From Loktanella sp. 3ANDIMAR09 (lineage in GTDB: Bacteria; Pseudomonadota; Alphaproteobacteria; Rhodobacterales; Rhodobacteraceae): a DNA stretch of 64,000 nucleotides. Position 1 is the stretch's first letter. Each line of letters opens with the position of its first letter. Both the position numbers and the translations under genes were made by a program. The notes beneath the pieces are model-generated. The model ran no database searches and was not told the DNA's origin. It worked only from the letters and a program-made list of their open reading frames with translations. The stretch lies in contig NZ_LJAK01000012.1 of assembly GCF_001420005.1 (NCBI RefSeq), positions 1-64,000 of the forward strand, given 5' to 3'. This document shows, one piece after another, positions 1 through 9,165 of this stretch.

Positions 1-1885
1 AACGGATCTGGCGATTGCGCCGACACCTGCACTGGAGGTGATCAAGGTGATCAGTCAACCTGCCAGTGCCGTGGGCGAGACCGTGGTGTTCGAGATCACG
101 GCGACGAACACAGGCAACGTCACGCTGAGCGATCTGGCCGTGACCGATACCTTGACGGCGCTGGACGACAGTCCGCGCGATCCGGGGCCAGTGGTCCTGA
201 TTGCAGGCGATAGTGCCGATGTGCTGGCCGTGGGCGCGCGCAATACCTACGAGGTGCGCTACGTGCTGACGCAGGCCGACGTGAACGCTGGCGGTTTGCA
301 GAACCTCGCAGAGGTGACGGGAACCACACCGGCGGGCGATGTGGTGCAGCGCGTCTCGCGCGATGACGACGACACCGACGGCAATCCGGAGGTCGACCCG
401 ACCGTGTTGCTGGTGGACGGCCTGTCGGCCATCGCGGTGACCAAGACGGCAAGTGTGCCGATCCGGCTCAGCCCGACCGAGGTGCGTTATGATTTCGAGA
501 TTGCCGTCGAAAACACCGGCACGATCACGCAGACCAACCTGCAGGTGCGTGACGACTTGCGCGCCTTTGCGGCACCGGCGCGGGTGATTTCGGTGTCCGG
601 TCTGACCGCCAGCGGTCTGAGTGGGCCGGGTGGGATCGACCGCAGCTATGACGGTGTTGACCAGACCCGGACATTGCGTGGCGATGCGCAGCTGGAACCG
701 GGTGTCACGGCTGTCGTCGCGTTTTCGGTCGTGCTGGACGTCAGCGCGGGCTATCCCGCGCAACCGAACCGGGCCGAGGTCACATCCGATACCGAAGAGG
801 CCGCGATCGTGGGCAGCGCCGTGGTGACGGCACCGCCCCCGGCAGAGGTCCGCGTGACCAAGGTGGCCGATACGCAAACCGCGCTTTTGGGTGCAACGGT
901 GGGTTACACGCTGACCTTTACCAACGTGAACCGCACGATCGAACGGGGTCTGACCTTTGTCGATGCGCTGCCGGCGGGGCTGGCCTATACGCCGGGGTCC
1001 GCCGTGTTCGACGGGCGTACAGAATCCGAGCCCGTGATTGACGGGGCGCGGCTGGAATGGCGCAACGTGACGCTGGGACCAGAGCAGACGATCACCGTCA
1101 CGCTGTCGGCCCGGGTTACCGGCGGTGACGGCGATCTGGCCAATACCGCCTTTGCGCTGGACAGCAGCGGCGCGATCATTTCGAACCGCGCCGAGGCGGT
1201 GATCGTGCGCCGTCCCGAGGCCGTGTTCGACTGCGGCGACGTGATCGGCAAGGTGTTCGATGACCGCAACCTGAACGGCTATCAGGACGGCCTTGTGTCC
1301 GATGGCACCGGGGCGATCACCGACCAGACCTATGACGGCGCGAAATTCACTGCACCGCCCGTGGTCCTGCCGGATGGCGAACCGGGTCTGGCGGGTGTGC
1401 GCCTGTCCACCGTGAACGGCACCGTCCTGACCACGGACGCCTATGGCAGGTTCTCAGTGCCCTGTGCGGAACTGCCGGCGAATATCGGGTCGAATTTCAC
1501 CCTCAAGCTGGACGAACGCACACTGCCGACGGGGTACAACGTAACGACCGAAAACCCGCGCACGGTGCGCCTGACACCGGGCACGGTGGCCAAGCTGAAC
1601 TTTGGCGCGGCGATTGCCAACGTGGTGCGGATCGACCTGACGGCGCAGGCCTTTGCGGGTGGGGGTGCCACACCGGTGCCGGCGCTGTCGGACGGTATCG
1701 CAGCGGTGCTGGCGCAGATCCGCGACGTGCCGTCGGTGCTGCAACTCAGCTACTATACAGCCGATGAGGGTCGTGGGCTGGCGCGTGCGCGACTGGATGC
1801 GGTGGACGATCTGATCCGGTCCCTGTGGGACGGGTCGGCGGACTATAGTCTGATCATCGAACGCGCGATCCGGGCGGCGCAATAG
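1..1885 (+). CDS. DUF11/SdrD-like repeat surface protein, C-terminal part (partial)
   Basis: The reading frame is open back to the window edge (codons from base 2), so this is the C-terminal 627 residues of a larger protein. The GTG at base 38 is not a credible start. At least three conserved-repeat (DUF11) modules of about 120 residues follow one another; each carries a VTK/IKV-type strand and an NTG motif (around bases 110, 520 and 860). Then comes an SdrD B-like segment with the calcium-type DDRNLNGYQDG loop (near base 1260) and a short helical C-terminus. Such proteins are exported and act at the cell surface or as adhesin-like scaffolds. The gene ends 14 bases before a large outer-membrane barrel gene, which suggests a secreted protein and its membrane partner. 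Exact function unknown. Confidence 0.8.
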   Translation, partial: TDLAIAPTPALEVIKVISQPASAVGETVVFEITATNTGNVTLSDLAVTDTLTALDDSPRDPGPVVLIAGDSADVLAVGARNTYEVRYVLTQADVNAGGLQNLAEVTGTTPAGDVVQRVSRDDDDTDGNPEVDPTVLLVDGLSAIAVTKTASVPIRLSPTEVRYDFEIAVENTGTITQTNLQVRDDLRAFAAPARVISVSGLTASGLSGPGGIDRSYDGVDQTRTLRGDAQLEPGVTAVVAFSVVLDVSAGYPAQPNRAEVTSDTEEAAIVGSAVVTAPPPAEVRVTKVADTQTALLGATVGYTLTFTNVNRTIERGLTFVDALPAGLAYTPGSAVFDGRTESEPVIDGARLEWRNVTLGPEQTITVTLSARVTGGDGDLANTAFALDSSGAIISNRAEAVIVRRPEAVFDCGDVIGKVFDDRNLNGYQDGLVSDGTGAITDQTYDGAKFTAPPVVLPDGEPGLAGVRLSTVNGTVLTTDAYGRFSVPCAELPANIGSNFTLKLDERTLPTGYNVTTENPRTVRLTPGTVAKLNFGAAIANVVRIDLTAQAFAGGGATPVPALSDGIAAVLAQIRDVPSVLQLSYYTADEGRGLARARLDAVDDLIRSLWDGSADYSLIIERAIRAAQ

Positions 1886-1899
1886 AAATGGGACGAGCC

Positions 1900-4800
1900 A
1901 TGACCACTGCATTGACCCCGCGTCGCACCCTGCTGGCCCTGCTGGCCGCAACGGCGATTTCGCACCCGGGGCAGGGGGCCTTGGCGCAGCAGTCCTGTGC
2001 GCCGGGCACGGTGCCGGTCCCGGGTGATTGCGCGCCCAAGGCCCCGGCATTGTCCGGCACGGGGTTTTCGATCACGCTGAACGGTGCGCCGGTCGCGGGC
2101 GATGCGCGGGTCGTCGAAGCCGTGCGCAAGGTCGATATCGCGCTGGCGCGGGCCGACCTGCGCGTCAGTTTCGACGGTCTGGGTGTGCAACCACGGCTGG
2201 ACCTGGAACAGGTGCCGGGTGATGCGCCCGACACCTATCTGCTGGGATCGGCGCTGAACTATCCCGATTACGTGACGCGCGGTGAAATGCGGATCGTCCA
2301 GCTGGATGGTCTGGGCGGGCCACGCGTCATCGCCACATTGCCGGTCAACCCGGGCGGGCAGGTCAGCTATGCCGCGCCGGACACGGGCGAATATGCCGTG
2401 ATCCATCGCGTCTATGACACGCAGGGCCGGTTTGACGAAACCTTGCCACAACCCTTGGGCGCGGCCTTGCCCCCCGGTAGCGCGGCTGGTGTCGAAGAAG
2501 GCCGCGACACCGTCGCACGCCGGGCGATCCCTGTCTTTGGCGGGGCGGTCACGGTGTCGGGGGCAAACGTGCTGCCCGGCAGCCGTGTGCAGGTCATGGG
2601 CCAGACCGTGCGGCCCGATGCATCGGGACGTTTCGTGGTGCAGCGCATCCTGCCGCAAGGCGGCTATGACATCGAGGTGGCGGTGACCGGGCCGGGGCAG
2701 CGGACCTCGCTGGTGCGCGACGTGGAAATTCCCGCCTCTGACTGGTTTGCGGTTGGCACTGCCGATGTCACGCTGGGCCTGCGCACCGACGGGCGCGATG
2801 ACACATCCGACAGCTATGCCACCGGCCGCATCGCGGGTTTCATCAACGGGCGCACCGCCACCGGTTACGAGGTGACGGCCTCGGTCGATACGGGCGAAGG
2901 CCCGCTGGAGGACCTGCTGCGTGATCTGGACGAAAAGGATCCGCGCCAGCTGCTGCTGCGCGTCGATCCTGATGACTATTATCCGACCTTTGGCGATGAC
3001 GCGGAAATCCTCGATCTGACGCCGACCTCGGGCAAGATCTATGCCCGCATCGCGCGCGAAAACAATTTTGCCCAATTCGGTGATTTCGTGGCTGATCTGG
3101 GGGACAACGCCTTCGTGCGCAACGACCGCACGCTTTATGGCGGGCAGGCCCATGTGGAAACGCGGGTCCAGACGGTGTTCGGCACCCCGCAGGGGCGGGC
3201 CACCGTTCATGCGGCGCAGCCCGACAGCATCCCCGTGCGCGAGGCGCTGACTGGCACGGGTGGATCAATCTATTTCCTGGCCAATCAGGACGTGTTGCGA
3301 GGCACCGAACAATTGTTCGTGCAGGTGCGCGATCCACAATCGGGGCGGGTGATTGACAGCCGCGCGCTGACGCCGGGGGTGGATTACGACATCAACTATA
3401 TCCAGGGGCTTGTGACCCTGTCGCAACCCCTGCTGAGCAGCGCGGGCGACGGTATCGTGGGCAGCACCGGGCCGCGCCGCAACCGCGTCGTACTGGTCGC
3501 GCAGTACGAATATGTGCCGGTGCTGGACGATATCGACGGTTTCGCCAGCGGTGCACGCGTGGAACGCTGGGTCGGGTCCGGCCTGCGACTGGGCCTGTCC
3601 GGCACCCGCGACGACACCGGGCTGCGCGATCACACGCTGGTCGGGGGCGATCTGCTGTTTGCGCTGACCGAACGGTCCTATCTGCGGCTTGATGCCGCCC
3701 AAAGCGAGGGGCAGGGCATCGACACGCTGCTGTCCTTTGACGGTGGCCTGTCCAGTGAAACAGAGGCCGCGGCCACCGGAGAGGGCAGCGCCCTCCGGAT
3801 CGAGGGCCGCGCTGATCTGGCCGATCTGGGCCTGTCCCAGGAGGGCACGGTCACCGCCTATGCCGAACAGCGCCAGCAAGGGTTTTCGTCGCTGGATACG
3901 CAGGTGACGGCATTCACTGGTGACGAGGATCTGTTCGGTCTGGCGGCCGACGTGCAGCTGACCGACGCGACCGCGCTGCGCCTGAGCTATGACAGCTATC
4001 GCAACGGGGCAGGTGACAGCGATATCGAAGGCGTAGCCAGCCTGACCACGGCGCTGAACGACCGTTTCAGCTATACGCTGGGGGCCGAACGCATCGACCG
4101 CGACGACGCGGGCGAACAGGGCAGCCGCACCGATGTGGCCGCCCGACTGACCTATGCGCTGGATGATGCGCGACAGGTCTATGTGTTTGGACAGACCACC
4201 GTGGACAGTGCGGGGCTGGACGACAATGACCGGGTGGGTGCTGGTCTGACCCTGGGCAGCGGCCCCGGCTGGGCGTTCGAGGGCGAGGTATCGGACGGAT
4301 CGCTGGGCGCGGGTGCCAAGGCTTATGCGGTCTATACCGATGACGCGGGCGACACGCAGTATATCGGCTACACGCTGGAACCGGGCCGAGAGCTGGACGG
4401 GCTGGACCTGACCGGCGACGACAATGGCCGTTTCGTGGTGGGCGGGCGACGGACGCTGTCCGAAACCGTGTCGGTCTTTGGCGAAAACACCTATGACATG
4501 TTCGGAGAGCGCACCTCGCTGATTTCGGCCTATGGCGTGACCTATGCCCCGACCCAAAGCTTTAGCACCACCTTGGCATTCGAGACCGGGCAGATCGCGG
4601 TCGAGGATCTGGAAACGCTGGACCGGCAGGCCGTGTCGCTGGGCTTGTCCTATGCGACCGACGCCGTGTCGGCCAAGGGGCGGCTGGAATACCGCACCGA
4701 AGACGGGGCCGAGGACGGGTCACTGCGTGACAGCGAAACCGTCGCGGCGACCGTCGATCTGACCTACAAGATCGACGAGACGCAGCGCATCCTGTTCAGT

Positions 4801-5361
4801 GCCGATGCCCTGCAGTCCAGCGGTGACGAAACCGGGTTCCGCAACGGCGATTACGCTGATGTGTCCATCGGATATGCCCTGCGCCCGATCACGAATGACC
4901 GGTTCAACATGCTGGCGCGCTACCGTTATCTGGATGACCAGATCGGGCAGCGGCTGGACGGCGAAGATGCGCTGGGGCCGGTGCAACGCAGCCATGTGGC
5001 CAGCATCGACGCCTCTTATGACGTGGACCGTCATTGGACCCTGTCGGGCAAGCTGGGCTATCGCGGCGGTGAATTCGCCCCGCAGGAGGGGGCCGCCTTT
5101 TCGCCCAACGACGCGATGCTGGCGGTGATCGGCGCGCGCTATCATCTGGTTGATGACTGGGACCTGCTGGCCGAGGCGCGCAGGCTGGACCTGATCACGG
5201 CGGATGTCACCCGTACCGGCGTGCTGGTCGCAGCCTTCAAGCAGCTGGGCGGCAATCTTCAGGTGGGCGCTGGTTTCAATTTCAGCACTTTCTCTGACGA
5301 CCTGACCGATCTGACCTATGATGATCGCGGCGTGTTCCTCAATCTCGTGGCAAAATACTGA
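1900..5361 (+). CDS. Large outer-membrane beta-barrel protein with N-terminal periplasmic domains
   Basis: A 1153-residue protein starting at ATG 1900, preceded by GGGACGAG; an in-frame ATG at 1888 is possible but has a poorer ribosome site. A Sec signal peptide (RR..LLALLAATAIS, ending near ALAQQ) is followed by a carboxypeptidase-regulatory-like module (GSRVQVMGQTVRPDASGRF, about residue 230). The second half is rich in alternating aromatic/polar strands (repeated YxFG, LRLSYD and YALD patterns) and ends in an aromatic residue (NLVAKY), as outer-membrane barrels do. No TonB box or plug is evident, so it is not called a TonB receptor. It is co-directional and nearly contiguous with the DUF11 protein, so display or anchoring of that protein is a reasonable inference. 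Confidence 0.7.
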   Translation: MTTALTPRRTLLALLAATAISHPGQGALAQQSCAPGTVPVPGDCAPKAPALSGTGFSITLNGAPVAGDARVVEAVRKVDIALARADLRVSFDGLGVQPRLDLEQVPGDAPDTYLLGSALNYPDYVTRGEMRIVQLDGLGGPRVIATLPVNPGGQVSYAAPDTGEYAVIHRVYDTQGRFDETLPQPLGAALPPGSAAGVEEGRDTVARRAIPVFGGAVTVSGANVLPGSRVQVMGQTVRPDASGRFVVQRILPQGGYDIEVAVTGPGQRTSLVRDVEIPASDWFAVGTADVTLGLRTDGRDDTSDSYATGRIAGFINGRTATGYEVTASVDTGEGPLEDLLRDLDEKDPRQLLLRVDPDDYYPTFGDDAEILDLTPTSGKIYARIARENNFAQFGDFVADLGDNAFVRNDRTLYGGQAHVETRVQTVFGTPQGRATVHAAQPDSIPVREALTGTGGSIYFLANQDVLRGTEQLFVQVRDPQSGRVIDSRALTPGVDYDINYIQGLVTLSQPLLSSAGDGIVGSTGPRRNRVVLVAQYEYVPVLDDIDGFASGARVERWVGSGLRLGLSGTRDDTGLRDHTLVGGDLLFALTERSYLRLDAAQSEGQGIDTLLSFDGGLSSETEAAATGEGSALRIEGRADLADLGLSQEGTVTAYAEQRQQGFSSLDTQVTAFTGDEDLFGLAADVQLTDATALRLSYDSYRNGAGDSDIEGVASLTTALNDRFSYTLGAERIDRDDAGEQGSRTDVAARLTYALDDARQVYVFGQTTVDSAGLDDNDRVGAGLTLGSGPGWAFEGEVSDGSLGAGAKAYAVYTDDAGDTQYIGYTLEPGRELDGLDLTGDDNGRFVVGGRRTLSETVSVFGENTYDMFGERTSLISAYGVTYAPTQSFSTTLAFETGQIAVEDLETLDRQAVSLGLSYATDAVSAKGRLEYRTEDGAEDGSLRDSETVAATVDLTYKIDETQRILFSADALQSSGDETGFRNGDYADVSIGYALRPITNDRFNMLARYRYLDDQIGQRLDGEDALGPVQRSHVASIDASYDVDRHWTLSGKLGYRGGEFAPQEGAAFSPNDAMLAVIGARYHLVDDWDLLAEARRLDLITADVTRTGVLVAAFKQLGGNLQVGAGFNFSTFSDDLTDLTYDDRGVFLNLVAKY

Positions 5362-5370
5362 CCCGGGTCA
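5359..5370. repeat. 12-bp perfect palindrome spanning two convergent stop codons
   Basis: TGACCCGGGTCA reads the same on both strands. The left TGA is the stop of the barrel gene and the right one, on the other strand, is the stop of the aldolase gene. Only 6 bases separate the two coding regions and no T-run terminator is visible. Confidence 0.85.
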
Positions 5371-6195
5371 CGGGCCCAATGCGGCGATGATCCGGCGGGC
5401 GGCGGTGCAGAGTGCGGTCTCGGTCGCGGATAGCGCCGCGATGCGGTCGAACAGCGCGGGGTCGTCGGCCAGTGTCTGCCGCAAGGCCGCGCCAAAGGTC
5501 ATGCGCAGCTCTGTCCCGATGTTGAACTTGCAGATGTTGGACCCCCGCGCGAGGGCGCTGCGCTGACCGTCAGGCACGCCTGATCCGCCGTGGATCACCA
5601 GCGGCACATCGGTCAGTGTCCCGATCGCGTGGATGCGCGCCTCGTGCAGCGCGGACCCGGCCCCCTGTTGCAAATGCAGGTTGCCGACCGAAACGGCCAG
5701 CGCGTCAACGCCCGTGTCGCGGGCGAATGTCGCGGCCTCTGCCGGGTCGGTGCCGATGGATGCCGCGCCCGCGTCATAGCCCACGAAGCCGATCTCGCCT
5801 TCGCAGGACACGCCTGCCGCCTGTGCCATCCGCACCACCTGTGCCGTCTGCGCGATATTGTCGGCCAGCGGCAGGCGCGATCCGTCAAACATCACCGAAG
5901 TGAACCCAAGGTCGATGGCGGCCCGGCATTCATCCAGCGAATGGGCATGGTCCAGATGGAGGACGACCGGCACGCTGGCCGCCTCTGCGAGGTGCCGCAT
6001 CATCCCTGCCAGAACGGGCAGGGGGGTATGGGCGCGACAGCCCGGCCCGGCCTGCAGGATCACGGGCGCGCGTTCAGCCTCGGCGGCGGACACATAGGCG
6101 CGCATGTCTTCCCAGCCCTGACAGACCAGCCCCGCGATGGCATAGCCGCCCGCGCGGGCCGGGATCAGTACATCGGACAGCGTGGCAAGGGTCAT
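5368..6195 (-). CDS. Class II (FBA/GatY/IolJ-type) aldolase
   Basis: A 275-residue TIM-barrel aldolase of the zinc-dependent class II family. HLDHAHS at residues 80-86 supplies the catalytic Asp82 and zinc ligand His83; VGNLH and VIHGGSGV are the later metal- and phosphate-binding motifs. Family members cleave fructose-1,6-bisphosphate, tagatose bisphosphate or, as IolJ, 6-phospho-5-dehydro-2-deoxy-D-gluconate to DHAP and malonate semialdehyde. Its ATG overlaps the iolB stop (TCAT on the plus strand, 6192-6195), so the two are translationally coupled and the IolJ role is the best inference. It ends convergently with the barrel gene. Substrate is not proven by sequence. Confidence 0.8.
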   Translation of the reverse strand: MTLATLSDVLIPARAGGYAIAGLVCQGWEDMRAYVSAAEAERAPVILQAGPGCRAHTPLPVLAGMMRHLAEAASVPVVLHLDHAHSLDECRAAIDLGFTSVMFDGSRLPLADNIAQTAQVVRMAQAAGVSCEGEIGFVGYDAGAASIGTDPAEAATFARDTGVDALAVSVGNLHLQQGAGSALHEARIHAIGTLTDVPLVIHGGSGVPDGQRSALARGSNICKFNIGTELRMTFGAALRQTLADDPALFDRIAALSATETALCTAARRIIAALGP

Positions 6196-7034
6196 TTGAA
6201 TTTCGCGATCATGTCCTTGATGCCGGGGATGGTTTCGATCTGTTCGGCATGGCTGGGCTGGAAATACTGTACCAGCGGCCGCTGGCTGAGGCCGCCGAGG
6301 ATTGTGAAATAATACATCTCGTAGCCGGGCAGCACGGCGCATGGATGATAGCCGCGGTCGATGCAGATCGTGGACCCATCGACGATGTGATAGGCGTCGC
6401 CCGGCTTGCCGTCCTCGCGTTGCAGCATTTGCAGACCCGACCCGTGATTGGGGCGAAACCGGAAATTATAGGTTTCGTCATGGCGGGTTTCCTGCGGCAG
6501 ACGGTCGGTGTCATGCTTGTGGCTTGGAAAACCGGACCAGCCGCCCTGACCCACGGTATACAGCTCGCTGACCAACAGGCGGCCCACCCGGTCGGCCTGT
6601 TTCTGGCCCAGGATATGCTTGATCTTGCGGTGGGTTTTCGTGTCGTCGCTGCCGTATTGCACAAGGTCGATCTGGTCGCGGCGCACGTCAAACGGGTCCA
6701 GCACCTTGTCGTATTTGGCCCCCGCGATGAATGTTTCGGTCGCATCCGAGGTGCAGGTGATCGTGACCCTGGCCCCTGACGGGATATAGGCGCCCTCCGG
6801 CTCTCCGTCCCAGACATCGGTGCCGCGTCCGCCCAGTCCGTCAAAGGCCACCCCCTCGACCGCAACATCGACGGTGCCGGTGGCGGGCACGATGCAGGTC
6901 TCGTAGCCGGGTACGCGGTAATCGAAACTTTGGCCGTGGGTCAGTTTGACGATGTTGAAATAATTCAGCGGCACCGTGTCGTCGTCGATATCGACGATCG
7001 GGCGGTTGCCGTTGTCATAGGGGGCGATGTGCAT
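6192..7034 (-). CDS. iolB: 5-deoxy-glucuronate isomerase
   Basis: A 280-residue bicupin of the KduI/IolB family, starting MHIAPYDNGN and close to the usual IolB length. The second cupin carries the metal-binding set GFPSHKHDTDR...ETRHDETY, and a final His follows in DRGYHPC. IolB isomerises 5-deoxy-D-glucuronate to 5-dehydro-2-deoxy-gluconate in myo-inositol breakdown, in the cytoplasm. The chosen ATG has AAAGGA eight bases upstream; longer frame extensions run into the divergent promoter. First gene of a two-gene leftward operon with the aldolase and divergent from the dehydrogenase operon at 7144. iolC, iolD and iolG are not in the window. Confidence 0.9.
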   Translation of the reverse strand: MHIAPYDNGNRPIVDIDDDTVPLNYFNIVKLTHGQSFDYRVPGYETCIVPATGTVDVAVEGVAFDGLGGRGTDVWDGEPEGAYIPSGARVTITCTSDATETFIAGAKYDKVLDPFDVRRDQIDLVQYGSDDTKTHRKIKHILGQKQADRVGRLLVSELYTVGQGGWSGFPSHKHDTDRLPQETRHDETYNFRFRPNHGSGLQMLQREDGKPGDAYHIVDGSTICIDRGYHPCAVLPGYEMYYFTILGGLSQRPLVQYFQPSHAEQIETIPGIKDMIAKFK

Positions 7035-7069
7035 GGGCGGTCCTTTTGTCGGCGCGTTGCCCGCGGCTT

Positions 7070-7126
7070 GTGTGGGCGCTTTGAGCAGGCTACTGATTTC
7101 AAGGGCGCGTGCAACGGCGCCCACAC
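7070..7126. promoter_or_regulatory. Divergent promoter region with 10-bp inverted repeat
   Basis: GTGTGGGCGC (7070-7079) and its exact reverse complement GCGCCCACAC (7117-7126) flank the 109-base space between iolB and the divergent dehydrogenase gene. A second pair, CGTTGC (7045-7050) and GCAACG (7111-7116), lies alongside. Paired arms in a shared promoter suggest operators for a regulator that is not encoded nearby. No regulator family can be assigned from this alone. Confidence 0.4.
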
Positions 7127-7143
7127 GAAGGGGAGGTCGTGAC

Positions 7144-8247
7144 ATGCGCGAGATCGGCATCGGGATCATCGGTGGCGGCTACATGGGCAAGGCCCATGCG
7201 GTGGCGATGTCGGTGGTGGGTGCCGTGTTCGGAACTGCGCTGCGTCCCCGGCTGGAAATGATCGCCGCATCGTCGCCGGAGAGTGCCGCGCGCTATGCCC
7301 GTGATTTCGGTTTCGCACGCGCCGCCCCGGACTGGCAGACGCTGATTGCCGATCCGGCGGTCGAGGCCGTGATCATCGCGACCCCGCCGGATACCCATCA
7401 CGCGATGGCACAGGCGGCCTTTGCCGCGGGTAAACCCGTGTTCTGCGAAAAGCCGCTGGCCGATACGCTGGACAACAGCCGCGCCATGCTCGCCATGGCA
7501 GAGACGTCGGGCGTCGCCCATATGGTCGGGTTCAACTATATCCGCACCCCGGCCAGCCAGTTCGCGCGGCAACTGCTGGCCGATGGTGAAATCGGGCGCG
7601 TGACATGGTTTCGCGGTGAACACACCGAGGATTTTCTGGCCGACCCCGATGCGCCGCACAACTGGCGCTGTGACGGGATGGCCAATGGCAACATGGGCGA
7701 TCTGGCCCCGCATCCGGTCAACGCGGCCCTGGCCCTGATGGGCCCCATCACCAGCGTCATGGCCGAGGTCGAGACGCTGCACAGCGACCGCCCCGGCGGG
7801 CGCGTGACCAACGACGACCACGCCCAGATCATGTGCCGGTTCGCCAGCGGCGTGCTGGGCCACATCTATTCCAGCCGCACCGCCACGGGACGCAAGATGG
7901 GCTATGCCTATGAAATCCACGGCACGCGGGGCGCGATCAGGTTCGACCAAGAGGACCAGAACGCCCTGTGGCTGTACAAGGCCGAAGGCCCCGAGGCGAC
8001 ACGCGGTTTTCGCAAGATCCTGACCGGCCCCGCGCATCCCGACTACGCCCCGTTCTGCCAGGGCCCCGGCCACGGCACCGGCTACCAGGACCAGATCATC
8101 ATCGAGGCCAAGGATTTCCTGACGGCTATCCATGAACGCAGGGCTGTATTTCCCACCTTTCGCGACGGGCTGGCCGTGGCGCAGGTGATCGACGCTGCAC
8201 TGACCTCGGCGCGGGAACGGCGCTGGGTCGATGTGCCCCAGACCTGA
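7144..8247 (+). CDS. Gfo/Idh/MocA family oxidoreductase
   Basis: A 367-residue NAD(P)-dependent dehydrogenase. The Rossmann dinucleotide motif GIIGGGYMGKAHA is at residues 7-19, the family signature CEKPLAD near residue 100, and the catalytic Asp/His element MGDLAPHPVN near 180. Family members oxidise the hydroxyl of sugars or inositols to ketones. The ATG follows GGGGAGG with good spacing, so an in-frame extension up to 7027 is rejected. First gene of a rightward operon with a TIM-barrel isomerase/dehydratase, a second Gfo/Idh enzyme and a PhyH-like oxygenase, opposite iolB. An inositol or sugar-acid dehydrogenase role is inferred; the exact substrate cannot be read off. Confidence 0.88.
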   Translation: MREIGIGIIGGGYMGKAHAVAMSVVGAVFGTALRPRLEMIAASSPESAARYARDFGFARAAPDWQTLIADPAVEAVIIATPPDTHHAMAQAAFAAGKPVFCEKPLADTLDNSRAMLAMAETSGVAHMVGFNYIRTPASQFARQLLADGEIGRVTWFRGEHTEDFLADPDAPHNWRCDGMANGNMGDLAPHPVNAALALMGPITSVMAEVETLHSDRPGGRVTNDDHAQIMCRFASGVLGHIYSSRTATGRKMGYAYEIHGTRGAIRFDQEDQNALWLYKAEGPEATRGFRKILTGPAHPDYAPFCQGPGHGTGYQDQIIIEAKDFLTAIHERRAVFPTFRDGLAVAQVIDAALTSARERRWVDVPQT

Positions 8248-8256
8248 GGACCGACC

Positions 8257-9165
8257 ATGACGATACGGATTGGCAATGCGCCCTGTTCCTGGGGTGTGGA
8301 ATTCGCGGATGATCCGCGCAATCCCCATTGGCGCGACGTGCTGCGCGATTGCGCGGCGGCGGGATATGGCGGGATCGAACTGGGGCCTGTGGGCTATATG
8401 CCAGAGGACCCCGCCGTGTTGCGTGATGCGCTGGATGAACATGCGCTGGACCTGATCGGCGGGGTGGTGTTCCGCCCGTTTCATGACCCTGCCGCCTGGG
8501 ATGACGTGATGGACGGTGCGGTGCGGACATGCCGCGCCTTGCAGGCGCATGGGGCCGAACATCTGGTGATCATCGATTCCATCTCGCCGCGCCGGGCCCC
8601 GACTGCGGGACGCGCGGCCGAGGCGGAACAGATGGACGCCGCCGAATGGCAGGCGTTTCGCGACCGGATCATGACCGTCGCGCGCATGGCCGCCGATGAC
8701 TATGGGCTGACGCCGGAACTGCATCCCCATGCGGGCGGATTTTTGGATTTCGAAACCGAGGTCGAGCGCATCCTGCTGGAAACCGATCCGGCACAGCTGA
8801 AACTGTGCCTTGATACCGGGCATTGCACCTATGCCGGGTTCGATCCGCTGGCCTTTATGCAGCGGCACATCGACCGGCTGACCTATGTACATTTCAAGAC
8901 GACAAACCCCGTGGTCAAGGCGGATGTGATCGCCAAACGCACCGGGTTCTACGATGCCTGCGGGCAGGGCATTTTCTGCAACCTGTCCGGCGGTGAGGTC
9001 GATTTCAAAGCGGTACGCGCCCTGCTGCTGGATGCGGGTTATGCAGGGTGGTGCACGGTGGAACAGGACTGCGACCCGACGCTGGATGTGTCGCCCATGG
9101 CGGATGCGCGGGCGAACCGTGATTACCTGGCCGGGATCGGCTTTGACGAGGGGATCGTAACATGA
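8257..9165 (+). CDS. IolE/IolI-like TIM-barrel sugar isomerase/dehydratase
   Basis: A 302-residue xylose isomerase-like TIM-barrel protein (AP endonuclease 2 fold). Metal-binding positions fit the family: Glu in GLTPELHPHAG, Asp and His in CLDTGHC, His in YVHFKT and Glu in CTVEQDCD. The start NAPCSWGVEF resembles annotated inosose dehydratases (IolE) and inosose isomerases (IolI). It starts 9 bases after the first dehydrogenase and overlaps the next gene by ATGA (9162-9165), so it is part of a coupled operon. Given the nearby iolB, dehydration or isomerisation of an inosose is most likely, but other keto-sugars are possible. Confidence 0.8.
   Translation: MTIRIGNAPCSWGVEFADDPRNPHWRDVLRDCAAAGYGGIELGPVGYMPEDPAVLRDALDEHALDLIGGVVFRPFHDPAAWDDVMDGAVRTCRALQAHGAEHLVIIDSISPRRAPTAGRAAEAEQMDAAEWQAFRDRIMTVARMAADDYGLTPELHPHAGGFLDFETEVERILLETDPAQLKLCLDTGHCTYAGFDPLAFMQRHIDRLTYVHFKTTNPVVKADVIAKRTGFYDACGQGIFCNLSGGEVDFKAVRALLLDAGYAGWCTVEQDCDPTLDVSPMADARANRDYLAGIGFDEGIVT

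Noticed and set aside
1843-3210. Long antisense frame (455 residues) inside the barrel gene
   Set aside because: His/Arg/Gln-rich composition typical of the complement of GC-rich codons; no motifs and fully covered by a better gene.
7099-8892. 597-residue antisense frame over two catabolic genes
   Set aside because: Spans two genuine genes on the other strand and shows no domain pattern.
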